From: Duganella lactea
Lineage (GTDB): Bacteria; Pseudomonadota; Gammaproteobacteria; Burkholderiales; Burkholderiaceae_D
DNA length: 64,000 bases
NCBI RefSeq assembly: GCF_009857505.1
Contig: NZ_WWCP01000009.1
Location: 1 to 64,000 of the forward strand
Reading direction: 5' to 3'
Under the pieces are notes generated by a model. It ran no database searches, had not been told where the DNA came from, and was given only the letters and a program-made list of their open reading frames with translations. Every line of letters starts with the position of its first letter. Position 1 is the first letter of the stretch. Positions 56,804 to 64,000 of the stretch are shown here, piece by piece. Position numbers and translations under genes: made by a program.

Positions 56804-58273
56804 CTATTTTACCGCGTTGAAGGTGATGCGCACTTGCAGGCCCTGGCCGCCGCCGCCGTCGTCCAGGGTGATGGTGGCGCCGTGCAACGTGGCGATGTCG
56901 CGCACGATGGCCAGGCCGAGGCCGTGGCCGCCCGGATTGCGCTCCAGCGTGGCGGCGGCGCGGTAGAACGGCGCGAACACCCGCTCACGCTCGGCGGCGG
57001 CGATGCCCGGTCCATTGTCCTCCACCGCCAGCGTCACATGTTCGGCGTCCTGCGTCAGCCGTAGCGCCACGGCGCCGCCGGCCGGCGTGTAGCGCAGCGC
57101 GTTGTCCACCAGGTTGGCCAGCATTTCATGCAGCAGGAAGGCCTGGCCGTGGACCCGGCCCTCCTGTTCGGCCTCCAGCGACAGGTCGATCTGCCTGGCC
57201 ACCGCCGCCATGGCCAGCTCCAGCCCGACCTGGCGCGCGATGTCGCGCAACGCCACCGGCGCGGCGTGGTCGGCGCCGTCGGCGCTGCGGTGCTCGATGC
57301 GCGCCAGTGCCAGCAGCCGGTTGGCCAGATTGACGGTGGAGTCGGTGGTGGCGGCCATGCTGCGGACGATCTCGCGCAGCGCCGCCTTGCTCTGTTCCGG
57401 ATCGGCGCCGGGCCGGTCGCATTCGCGCAGCGCCAGTTCGGCCTGGGTCTTGAGCACCGTCAGCGGAGTGCGCAACTGGTGCGAGGCGTCGGCGATGAAG
57501 CGCCGCTGGCTGCTGATCAGCAGATGCATGCGTGCGCGCGAGCTGTTGAGCGCCGCCACCAGCGGCCGCACTTCCTTGTGCACCAACGCCGGGTCGACGT
57601 CCGAGGCGTCGTTCGGGCCGCGCGTCTCCAGCACGCTCTTGAGCCGCATCAGCGGTTGCAGCACCAGCCGTACCGCGAACCACACCAGCAGCGCCAGCGC
57701 CGCCAGCAGCGAGGCTTGCCAGATCAGCGTATCGAACAGGATCTGGTTCGACAGCAGGCGCCGCGCCTCCAGCGTTTCGCCGACCTGAATCAGCGCGATG
57801 CCGCGCATCGAATCCTCGTACACCGGCTGCAGCAGCGCGGCGATGCGGACCGGCTGGCCGTTGTAGTCGGCGTGATAGAAGCGCACCAGCGCCGGATAGG
57901 CGTCCGAGCGCGGCACGTCGGTCGGCACCGGCGGCAGGTCGGCGTAGCCGGACACCGTTTCGCCGGCGATGCCGGTGACCTTGTAGTAGATGCGGCCCAT
58001 GGTGTCGGTCTCGAAGCTGTCGAGCGCCACGTAGGGCACGTCGGCCACCACTTTGCCGCCCACCACCGACACCCGCTCGGCCAGCGCGCGCGTCGACGCC
58101 AGCAGCGAGCGGTCGTAGGCGACATCCGCCGCGTCCCTGGCGTTGCGGTAGACCGAGATGGTGTTCAGCGCCACCAGCACCAGCAAGGGGCACAGCAGCC
58201 AGCGCAGCAACTGGCCGCGCAGGCTGCCCTGCATGTCGCCGGCGCGGCGCAAGCGGAGCAGGGACGGCGCCAT
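56804..58273 (-). CDS. tctE: TctE-like sensor histidine kinase
   Basis: A 489-residue membrane kinase downstream of the regulator. It has two helices (LLRWLLCPLLVLVALNTISV and LIWQASLLAALALLVWFAV) around a periplasmic sensor of about 135 residues of the two-component-sensor N type seen in TctE. The H box is RFIADASHQLRTPLTVL, N box NLVDNALRYTPAGG, then DNGPGI and GHGLGLAIV. Start 58273 lies five bases after the regulator's stop. The TctDE family senses tricarboxylates or related acids. Confidence 0.9.
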   Translation of the reverse strand: MAPSLLRLRRAGDMQGSLRGQLLRWLLCPLLVLVALNTISVYRNARDAADVAYDRSLLASTRALAERVSVVGGKVVADVPYVALDSFETDTMGRIYYKVTGIAGETVSGYADLPPVPTDVPRSDAYPALVRFYHADYNGQPVRIAALLQPVYEDSMRGIALIQVGETLEARRLLSNQILFDTLIWQASLLAALALLVWFAVRLVLQPLMRLKSVLETRGPNDASDVDPALVHKEVRPLVAALNSSRARMHLLISSQRRFIADASHQLRTPLTVLKTQAELALRECDRPGADPEQSKAALREIVRSMAATTDSTVNLANRLLALARIEHRSADGADHAAPVALRDIARQVGLELAMAAVARQIDLSLEAEQEGRVHGQAFLLHEMLANLVDNALRYTPAGGAVALRLTQDAEHVTLAVEDNGPGIAAAERERVFAPFYRAAATLERNPGGHGLGLAIVRDIATLHGATITLDDGGGGQGLQVRITFNAVK

Positions 58274-58278
58274 GCCGG

Positions 58279-58983
58279 TCAGGCCGGCGCGCCGGTGGCG
58301 GCGCGCGGCTGCAGCAGATAGCCGATGCCGCGCAGCGTGGTGATGACGGCGGCGTCGGCGCCGGGCATATCGAGCTTTTTGCGCACGCGGTGGATGTACA
58401 GGTCGATGGCGTCCAGGCCGGCGTCGTCGCCCAGCGAGAACACTTCGTCGAACAGCTTCTCCTTCGGCACCGCGCGGCCGCTGCGCGTGATCAGCGTCTC
58501 CAGCACCGCGTGTTCGCGCGGCGTCAGCGCCAGCGGCGCGCCGCCGTAGCTGAACATGCGGGTGATGGTGTCGAAACTGAGCGCGCCGCATTGATGCACC
58601 AGCACCTCGTTGCCGACACTGCGGCGCAGCAGCGCCTTGACCCGCGCCTCCAGCTCCGCCAGCTCGAACGGCTTGGCCAGGTAATCGTCGGCGCCCATGT
58701 TCAGGCCCTGCACGCGGTCTTCCAGGCCGCCGCGCGCCGTCAGGATCAGCACCGGCGTTTTGGCGCGCGCGCCGCCGCGCGCGCGCAGGCGCTTGAGCAC
58801 CTCCAGCCCGTCCATGCGCGGCAAGGTGAGATCGAGTATCACCAGCGCATAGTCCTGGGTGTGCAGCAGGGCGTCGGCGTCGGCGCCGTTGTCGGCGCAT
58901 TCCACCGTCAAATGGGCGTCGCGCAGCGCCTTGGCCAGCCAGTGCTGCAACTCAGTGTGGTCTTCAACTAACAGTATGCGCAT
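58279..58983 (-). CDS. tctD: TctD-like OmpR-family response regulator
   Basis: A 234-residue regulator: receiver (LLVEDHTELQ, phospho-Asp in ALVILDLTLPRMDG, Lys of the LAKPFEL motif) and an OmpR-type winged helix (ALTPREHAVLETLI, DAIDLYIHRVRKKL, RGIGYLLQ). It is the first gene of the minus-strand pair and is divergent from the porin operon at 59179. It should bind direct repeats in the shared 195-base gap, where one candidate is seen. Confidence 0.93.
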   Translation of the reverse strand: MRILLVEDHTELQHWLAKALRDAHLTVECADNGADADALLHTQDYALVILDLTLPRMDGLEVLKRLRARGGARAKTPVLILTARGGLEDRVQGLNMGADDYLAKPFELAELEARVKALLRRSVGNEVLVHQCGALSFDTITRMFSYGGAPLALTPREHAVLETLITRSGRAVPKEKLFDEVFSLGDDAGLDAIDLYIHRVRKKLDMPGADAAVITTLRGIGYLLQPRAATGAPA

Positions 58984-59089
58984 GAGAACTTGCCAGTTTG
59001 GTCAAATAAGTGCAGGGTTGAGGGCAGCATCATGGGCCGCCGCCGGCTAAAAGGGAAGTCCCTGCGGCGATTGTGGAAATCTGGCGACA

Positions 59090-59124
59090 TTGAAAGGCAA
59101 TTGAAAGATTGCTGCTCCTATAGT
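59090..59124 (+). promoter_or_regulatory. Candidate TctD-binding direct repeats and -10 box of the porin operon
   Basis: TTGAAAG recurs at 59090-59096 and 59101-59107, start-to-start 11 bases, the spacing at which OmpR-family dimers bind. TATAGT (59119-59124) follows 12 bases after the second repeat, and no other good -35 exists, so the repeats replace it. About 55 bases remain to the porin ATG. Confidence 0.55.
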
Positions 59125-59178
59125 GGAAGCCTGGTCGCCAAGATCAGATATATGAAAATTAAAATTCGGAGACAATTC

Positions 59179-60240
59179 ATGAAGCAATCCCCGTTGACCC
59201 TCGCGGTCCTGGCGCTGTGCGCCGCCGCCGGTAGCGCTTACGCTCAATCCAATGTGCAGGTGTACGGCCTGCTCGACGTCGGCATGGAAAACGTCAACAA
59301 CCAGACGCCGGGCGGCAGCGGTGTGACGCGCGTGATCTCCGGTGGCATGAACACCTCGCGCTGGGGCCTGCGCGGCAGCGAGGATCTGGGCGGCGGCCTG
59401 AAAGCGGTCTTCAACCTCGAAGGCGGCATCCTGATGGACACCGGCGCCCAGGACGGCGCGCTGTTCAAGCGCCAGGCCAACGTCGGCCTGGAAGGCGCCT
59501 TCGGCCGTGTGATAGTTGGACGCTCCTTCACCAGCACCTACGACACGGTGATCGCCTTCGATCCGATGGGCTTCGCGCCGAACTACTCGTGGGCCACCTC
59601 CGGCCCGGCCACCGGCCCGAGCAAGTACGGCTTCACCACTCAGTACGACAACATCATCAAATATTCCGGCACCTTTGGCGACTGGAAGTTCGGCGCCAAC
59701 TACGCCGCCGGCGAGCAGACCACCGGGGTGCAGGACAGCGCCAAGATGGGCTTCACCACCGGTTATAAGATCGGCGGCGCCAACCTGATGGCGACCTGGG
59801 AGCGTAACAACGGCAATACCGTGGCCGCCACCGGCAACCGTGATCGCAACACCGTGTGGCACATCGGCGCCAACTACGAGACCGGCCCGTTCAAGCTGTG
59901 GGCCGTGCTGCGCGACTACAAGCTGGTGGCCGGCAAGGCGCTGACCGCCGATGTCGACGCCACCACCACCTGGGCCGGCGTCGCCTACAAAACCGGCGCC
60001 ACCACGCTGACCGGTGCGGTCTATCACGTCAACGTCAAGAACGTCGCCGCCGGCAAGGACGCCGATCCGACCATGTACGTGGCGCGCTACCGCTACGCGC
60101 TGTCCAAACGCACCGACCTGCACGTGACGGCGGCCTACGCCAAAGCGAAGAACGGCCAGTTTACCGGCCTGTCGCGCGATGATGCCGGCTACGCCAACAG
60201 TCAGCGCGGCCTCACCGTCGGCATGCAACACCGCTTCTGA
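59179..60240 (+). CDS. Gram-negative outer-membrane porin (OmpC-like, betaproteobacterial)
   Basis: A 353-residue porin of the 16-strand trimeric type. Signal peptide MKQSPLTLAVLALCAAAGSAYA, then QSNVQVYGLLDVGMENVNNQ, TSRWGLRGSEDLGGGLKAVFNLE and many alternating strands, ending GLTVGMQHRF with the terminal Phe needed for Bam insertion. GGAG precedes ATG 59179. It heads the operon with a Bug-type binding protein and the ABC importer genes, so it probably admits their substrate. The stop overlaps the next ATG by one base. Confidence 0.95.
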   Translation: MKQSPLTLAVLALCAAAGSAYAQSNVQVYGLLDVGMENVNNQTPGGSGVTRVISGGMNTSRWGLRGSEDLGGGLKAVFNLEGGILMDTGAQDGALFKRQANVGLEGAFGRVIVGRSFTSTYDTVIAFDPMGFAPNYSWATSGPATGPSKYGFTTQYDNIIKYSGTFGDWKFGANYAAGEQTTGVQDSAKMGFTTGYKIGGANLMATWERNNGNTVAATGNRDRNTVWHIGANYETGPFKLWAVLRDYKLVAGKALTADVDATTTWAGVAYKTGATTLTGAVYHVNVKNVAAGKDADPTMYVARYRYALSKRTDLHVTAAYAKAKNGQFTGLSRDDAGYANSQRGLTVGMQHRF

Positions 60241-61208
60241 TGCCAATCTGGCTGGCATGCCTCTGCGCGCTGTGCTTCGGCGTGGCGGCGCAGGCGGCGG
60301 GGGTGGAGTGCATCGTGCCGTCCAAGCCGGGCGGCGCAATGGACCTGACTTGCAAGTTGGCGCAGAAAGGCTTGTACGGCCTGCGCGACACGCCCAACCC
60401 GCCGCCGTCCGATATGCGTATCAGCTATCTGCCGGGCGGTATCGGCGCGGTGGCCTGGCATTCGCTGGTGTCGGGGCGCCGTACCGAACCGAATACGCTG
60501 GTGACGTTTTCCGGCGGCTCGCTGCTCAATCTGGCGGAGGGCAAGTTCGGTAAAGTGAAATCGTCGGACGTGCGCTGGGTGGCGGCGCTGGGCGCTGACT
60601 ACGGCATGATCGCGGTGCGCGCCGATTCGCCCTACAAGACGCTGCGCGACCTGGTGGCGGCATTGCAGGCCAATCCGAAGAAGGTGCTGATCGGCGTCTC
60701 CGGCACCATCGGCAGCCAGGACTGGGTCAAGATGGCGTTGCTGGCGAAAAGCGCCGGCATCGATCCGCGGGCGCTGCGGTTCGTCGCGCTGGAAGGTGGC
60801 GGAGAAGCCTTCACCGCCATGCACGCGAACTATGTGCAGGTGGTGTCGGGCGACGCCAGCGAGGCGGTGCTGTATTCGGGAGGCGGCAACACGCGCGTGC
60901 TGGCGGTGCTGTCCGAGCAGCGCCTCGACGGCGTGCTGGCCGATGTGCCGACCGCGCGCGAGCAGGGTGTCGATGTGGTGTGGCCGATCATCCGCGGCGT
61001 GTGGATGGGGCCTCATGTATCGGACGCGGAGTACCGGCAATGGGTCTCGTACTTCGACCGCGTGCTGGCCAGCCCGCAGTTTGCGCAGATGCGGGCCGCG
61101 TCAGGCTTGCGTCCTTTCGGGCTGACCGGCGATGCGCTGGCGGCCTATGTCAAGAAAGCCGTGGACGACTACGGCAGGCGTGCCGCCGACCTGGGACTGG
61201 TGCGCTGA
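60240..61208 (+). CDS. Bug/TctC-family periplasmic binding protein
   Basis: A 322-residue protein of the TctC/Bug family, with signal peptide (to about residue 20, AAQA). The fold appears in IVPSKPGGAMDLTC, the later YLPGGIGAVAWHSL and VALEGGGEAFTAMHANYVQVVSG. Such proteins feed TTT transporters (TctAB) or serve as sensors, as BctC does for BctE in Bordetella. No tctA or tctB gene follows; instead there is an ABC importer with its own binding protein. It begins one base before the porin stop ends. Confidence 0.88.
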   Translation: MPIWLACLCALCFGVAAQAAGVECIVPSKPGGAMDLTCKLAQKGLYGLRDTPNPPPSDMRISYLPGGIGAVAWHSLVSGRRTEPNTLVTFSGGSLLNLAEGKFGKVKSSDVRWVAALGADYGMIAVRADSPYKTLRDLVAALQANPKKVLIGVSGTIGSQDWVKMALLAKSAGIDPRALRFVALEGGGEAFTAMHANYVQVVSGDASEAVLYSGGGNTRVLAVLSEQRLDGVLADVPTAREQGVDVVWPIIRGVWMGPHVSDAEYRQWVSYFDRVLASPQFAQMRAASGLRPFGLTGDALAAYVKKAVDDYGRRAADLGLVR

Positions 61209-61237
61209 GTTAAAACTAATATCTAATGGAGACTACA

Positions 61238-62323
61238 ATGAAGTTGAAGACAACTATGGCCGCCGCATGCGCATTTTTCGCCGGTTCCGCCCTGGCGCAG
61301 GTGCCCGCGGGCTATCCGGCCGACTATCAGAAGATCATTGACTCCGCCAAAAAAGAGGGCAAGCTGGTGGTCTATGGCGCCACCGACAGCAAGGCCACGC
61401 AGCCGCTGATCAAGGATTTCAGCGCCCTCTATCCCGGCATCACGGTTGAATACAACGACATGAATTCGACCGAGGTGTATAACCGCTTCATCTCGGAGGC
61501 GGCGGCAGGCGGCAATACCGCCGACGTCATGTGGTCGTCCGCCATGGACCTGCAGATACGCCTGGCCTCGGACGGCTACGCGCTGAAATACAAATCGGCG
61601 GAAGCGGCCAAGATTCCTGGCTGGGCGGTGTGGGACGACAAGGCCTACGGCACCACGTTCGAGCCGGCCGCCATCGTCTACAACAAGCGCCTGGTCGACG
61701 CCAAGGAAGTGCCGCAGACGCACGCCGACTTCACCAAGCTGATACAGCAGCCCAAGTTCAAGGACAAAGTCACCACCTACGACATCGAGAAATCCGGCGT
61801 CGGCTTCATGTTCATGAGCCAGGACGCGAGCCATAATCCGAAATTCCTGGACATGGAAAACGCCTTCGGCGTGGCCAGGGTGCGCGTGCAGTCGTCCACC
61901 GGCACCATGCTGGAACGTATCTCGTCGGGCGAGAACCTGATCGGCTACAACGTGATGGGCTCCTACGCGCTGGTGCGCGCCAAGTCCGATCCGTCGATCG
62001 GCGTGGTGCTGCCCAAGGACTACACGCTGGTGATGTCGCGGGTGGTGTTCATCAACAAGGGCGCCAAGAACGTCAACGCCGCCAAGCTGTGGCTGGACTA
62101 CATGCTGTCGCATCGCGGCCAGACCGTCATCGCCAACGACTCCAAGCTGTTCGCGATCCGCGCCGACGTCAGCGGCGAGACCACCTCGGCCGACCTGCTC
62201 AAGTTGATCGGCAAGGACAACGTCAAGCCGGTGCCGGTCCATCCTGTGCTGCTGCAGTACCTGGAGCCTGCCAAGCGCATGGTCTTCCTCAAGCAGTGGA
62301 AAGAAACCGCAGGTAAGAAGTAA
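61238..62323 (+). CDS. AfuA/FbpA-family ABC transporter substrate-binding protein
   Basis: A 361-residue periplasmic binding protein with signal peptide (MKLKTTMAAACAFFAGSALA). The fold shows GKLVVYGATDSKATQPLIKDFSALYPGI and TVEYNDMNSTEVYNRFISEAAAG. It lacks an adjacent Tyr-Tyr pair, the iron ligand of ferric FbpA-type proteins, so it fits AfuA-like members that bind phosphorylated sugars or 2-aminoethylphosphonate-type ligands better. GGAG seven bases before ATG 61238 favours that start over 61226. The permease gene begins 12 bases later. Confidence 0.85.
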   Translation: MKLKTTMAAACAFFAGSALAQVPAGYPADYQKIIDSAKKEGKLVVYGATDSKATQPLIKDFSALYPGITVEYNDMNSTEVYNRFISEAAAGGNTADVMWSSAMDLQIRLASDGYALKYKSAEAAKIPGWAVWDDKAYGTTFEPAAIVYNKRLVDAKEVPQTHADFTKLIQQPKFKDKVTTYDIEKSGVGFMFMSQDASHNPKFLDMENAFGVARVRVQSSTGTMLERISSGENLIGYNVMGSYALVRAKSDPSIGVVLPKDYTLVMSRVVFINKGAKNVNAAKLWLDYMLSHRGQTVIANDSKLFAIRADVSGETTSADLLKLIGKDNVKPVPVHPVLLQYLEPAKRMVFLKQWKETAGKK

Positions 62324-62335
62324 GAGGCCACCACC

Positions 62336-64000
62336 ATGCAAACACTCACTCATTCCAGCCGGCCGGGGCTCAACTGGCCGCGCGGCGTGGTGGTGACGCT
62401 GGCCGCCAGCGTTATCTTCCTGCCGCTGTTCCTGATTTTCTATCAAAGCTTCCTGAACGCGCCGTTCTTCATGCCGGCCAGGGAGCTGGGCCTGGACGCC
62501 TACCGCTTCATCTTTGAAGATCCGGACTTCGCGTCCTCGTTCAGGAACGCCCTCTGGCTGGCCGCCGGCCTGGCGCTGATCGCCGTGCCGCTGGGCGGCA
62601 TGCTGGCCTTCCTGATGATCCGCACCGACCTGCCGGGCAAGGGCTTCATCGCGCCGCTGCTGCTGGTGCCGATCTTCGTCTCGCCGATGGTGATGGGCTT
62701 CGGTTACGTGGTGTCGATGGGACCGGTGGGCTTCTACTCGCTGTGGGCCAAAGACCTGCTGGGCTTCATCCCGTGGAATATCTATTCCTTCACCAGTATC
62801 GTGGTGATCGCCGGTCTGACCCACGTGCCGCACGTCTACCTGTACGCCTCGTCGGCGCTGAAGAGCCTCGGCTCGGATGTGGAGGAGGCGGCGCGGGTGG
62901 CCGGCGCCTCGCCGCTGCAGGTGATGTTCAACGTCTCGCTGCCGATGATCACGCCGGCGCTGGCCTATGCCGGCGTGCTGGTGTTCTTCCTCGGCTTCGA
63001 GGTGTTCGGCCTGGTGCTGGTGTTGGGCGATCCGGAAGGCCACATGGTGCTGGCCACCTATCTGTACAAGCTGACCAACAAGCTGGGCACGCCGTCGTAT
63101 CACCTGATGGCCGCCGTCGCGGTCTGCCTGGTGATGGTGACCATGCCGCTGGTGATGGTGCAGCGCTGGCTGCTCAAGTCGGCCAACAAGTTCGTCTCGA
63201 TCAAGGGCAAGGGCGCGCGTTCCAAGGCGATGCCGCTGGGCCGCTGGAAGTGGCTGGCGTTCGCGCTGATCTTCGGCTGGCTGATGTTCACCATCATCAT
63301 GCCGCTGTCGGGCATCGTGCTGCGCTCCTTCGTCCAGTACTGGGGCGAGGGCGTGCGCCTGGCCGACGTGCTGACGCTGCAGCACTTCCGCGAAATCATC
63401 GAGCAGCCGTCGCTGATGCGCGGCATCTTGAACACGGTGCTGATCGGTGTGATCGGCGGCGCCGCCGCGGTGATCTGCTACTGCGCCATCGCGCTGGCCA
63501 TGCACCGCAAGCCGGACATGATCACCCGCTTCCTCGACTACAGCGTGCTGGTGCCGCGCGCCGTGCCGGGCCTGCTGGCCGGCCTGTCCTTCCTGTGGGT
63601 GTTCCTGTTTGTCCCGAGCTGGCTCGATGGCATGTTGAAGGGCATGGATAACGGCGTGGCGCTGTGGCTCAGCGAACAGGCGATACCGGTGCTGCGTTCG
63701 CTGCGCTCGACCATCTTCGCCCTGTGGCTGGCGTATTCGGTGGTGTGGCTGGCCTATGGCATGCGGCTGATTTCGACCGCGCTGCTGCAAGTCGGTCCGG
63801 AGCTGGAGGAGGCGGCGCGCGCGGTCGGCGCCACCCGTGGCAAGGTCACGCGCGACGTCACCGTCCCGCTGATCAAATACGGCCTGCTGGGCGCGTGGCT
63901 GATGGTGTTCCTGATCTTTGAACGCGAATATTCGACCGGCGTGTACCTGCTGTCGCCGGGCACCGAGGTCATAGGCGCGTTGCTGGTGTCGCTGTGGGCG
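62336..64000 (+). CDS. ABC transporter permease of the Fe3+/AfuB type (truncated by window end)
   Basis: Residues 1-555 of a fused permease with two transport domains, cut by the window. Each half carries the EAA loop that contacts the ATPase: DVEEAARVAGASPLQVMFNV around residue 180 and ELEEAARAVGATRGKVTRDV around 490. About 12 membrane helices are seen. GAGG precedes ATG 62336. The ATPase subunit presumably follows beyond the window. Confidence 0.9.
   Translation, partial: MQTLTHSSRPGLNWPRGVVVTLAASVIFLPLFLIFYQSFLNAPFFMPARELGLDAYRFIFEDPDFASSFRNALWLAAGLALIAVPLGGMLAFLMIRTDLPGKGFIAPLLLVPIFVSPMVMGFGYVVSMGPVGFYSLWAKDLLGFIPWNIYSFTSIVVIAGLTHVPHVYLYASSALKSLGSDVEEAARVAGASPLQVMFNVSLPMITPALAYAGVLVFFLGFEVFGLVLVLGDPEGHMVLATYLYKLTNKLGTPSYHLMAAVAVCLVMVTMPLVMVQRWLLKSANKFVSIKGKGARSKAMPLGRWKWLAFALIFGWLMFTIIMPLSGIVLRSFVQYWGEGVRLADVLTLQHFREIIEQPSLMRGILNTVLIGVIGGAAAVICYCAIALAMHRKPDMITRFLDYSVLVPRAVPGLLAGLSFLWVFLFVPSWLDGMLKGMDNGVALWLSEQAIPVLRSLRSTIFALWLAYSVVWLAYGMRLISTALLQVGPELEEAARAVGATRGKVTRDVTVPLIKYGLLGAWLMVFLIFEREYSTGVYLLSPGTEVIGALLVSLWA

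Noticed and set aside
62743-63651. 302-codon plus-strand ORF within the ABC permease
   Set aside because: It is a different frame, Gly/Arg-rich, overlapping the clear permease frame starting at 62336.

Overview
The window is GC-rich, gene-dense chromosomal DNA from a betaproteobacterium, most likely of the order Burkholderiales and family Oxalobacteraceae (Massilia/Duganella/Janthinobacterium-like). The assignment rests on gene order (leuC-entericidin-leuD-leuB-asd-fimV-truA-trpFBA-accD-folC-SPOR-cvpA-purF-metZ and rpsF-priB-rpsR-rplI-dnaB), Bug/TctC-type binding proteins and a betaproteobacterial porin. It is an inference from recall, not a database match. I see no rRNA, tRNA, CRISPR array, insertion sequence or prophage.

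Layout. 1-1485: 3' end of a CheA/PilL-type chemosensory kinase. 1679-6176: leucine biosynthesis genes with a tiny entericidin-like lipoprotein between leuC and leuD, then asd. 6335-19181: fimV, truA, trpFBA, accD, folC, a SPOR-domain protein, cvpA, purF and metZ, all on +. 19197-22536 (-): lexA with a textbook LexA box, and a large secreted DUF5695-like protein. 22687-27414: rpsF-priB-rpsR-rplI, dnaB, and a PhoU-like protein with a Pit phosphate transporter. 27461-30789: small accessory genes, among them a lone protein resembling the cyanophycin synthetase N-domain. 30984-33787: copper module (copA-cueR and facing copZ) with two CueR-type promoters. 33860-39328: a HicB-like orphan, an AT-rich gap, a TonB-dependent receptor and an S9 peptidase. 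39385-41910 (-): PhoH and Bcp.

41932-48949 (-) is a complete set of lipid A aminoarabinose genes in the order arnT, arnB, arnC, arnA formyltransferase, arnA decarboxylase, arnD. The two ArnA activities lie on separate genes and no arnE/arnF flippase genes are seen. 49540-52117 carries alaA and hom; thrC does not follow hom. 52345-56282 (-): a BON-domain protein and a GlrK-QseG-GlrR (QseEGF) signalling operon. 56380-64000: RraB, then a TctDE-type two-component system divergent from a porin, a Bug-type binding protein and an AfuA/FbpA-type ABC importer cut by the window end.

The points most worth a second look are the TctDE/porin/Bug/ABC hybrid locus with an 11-bp direct repeat in front of the porin, the paired CueR promoters, the CTG start of priB, the near-leaderless dnaB promoter, the split arnA, and the solitary cyanophycin-synthetase-like domain. 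All functional calls come from reading the sequence; no searches were run.
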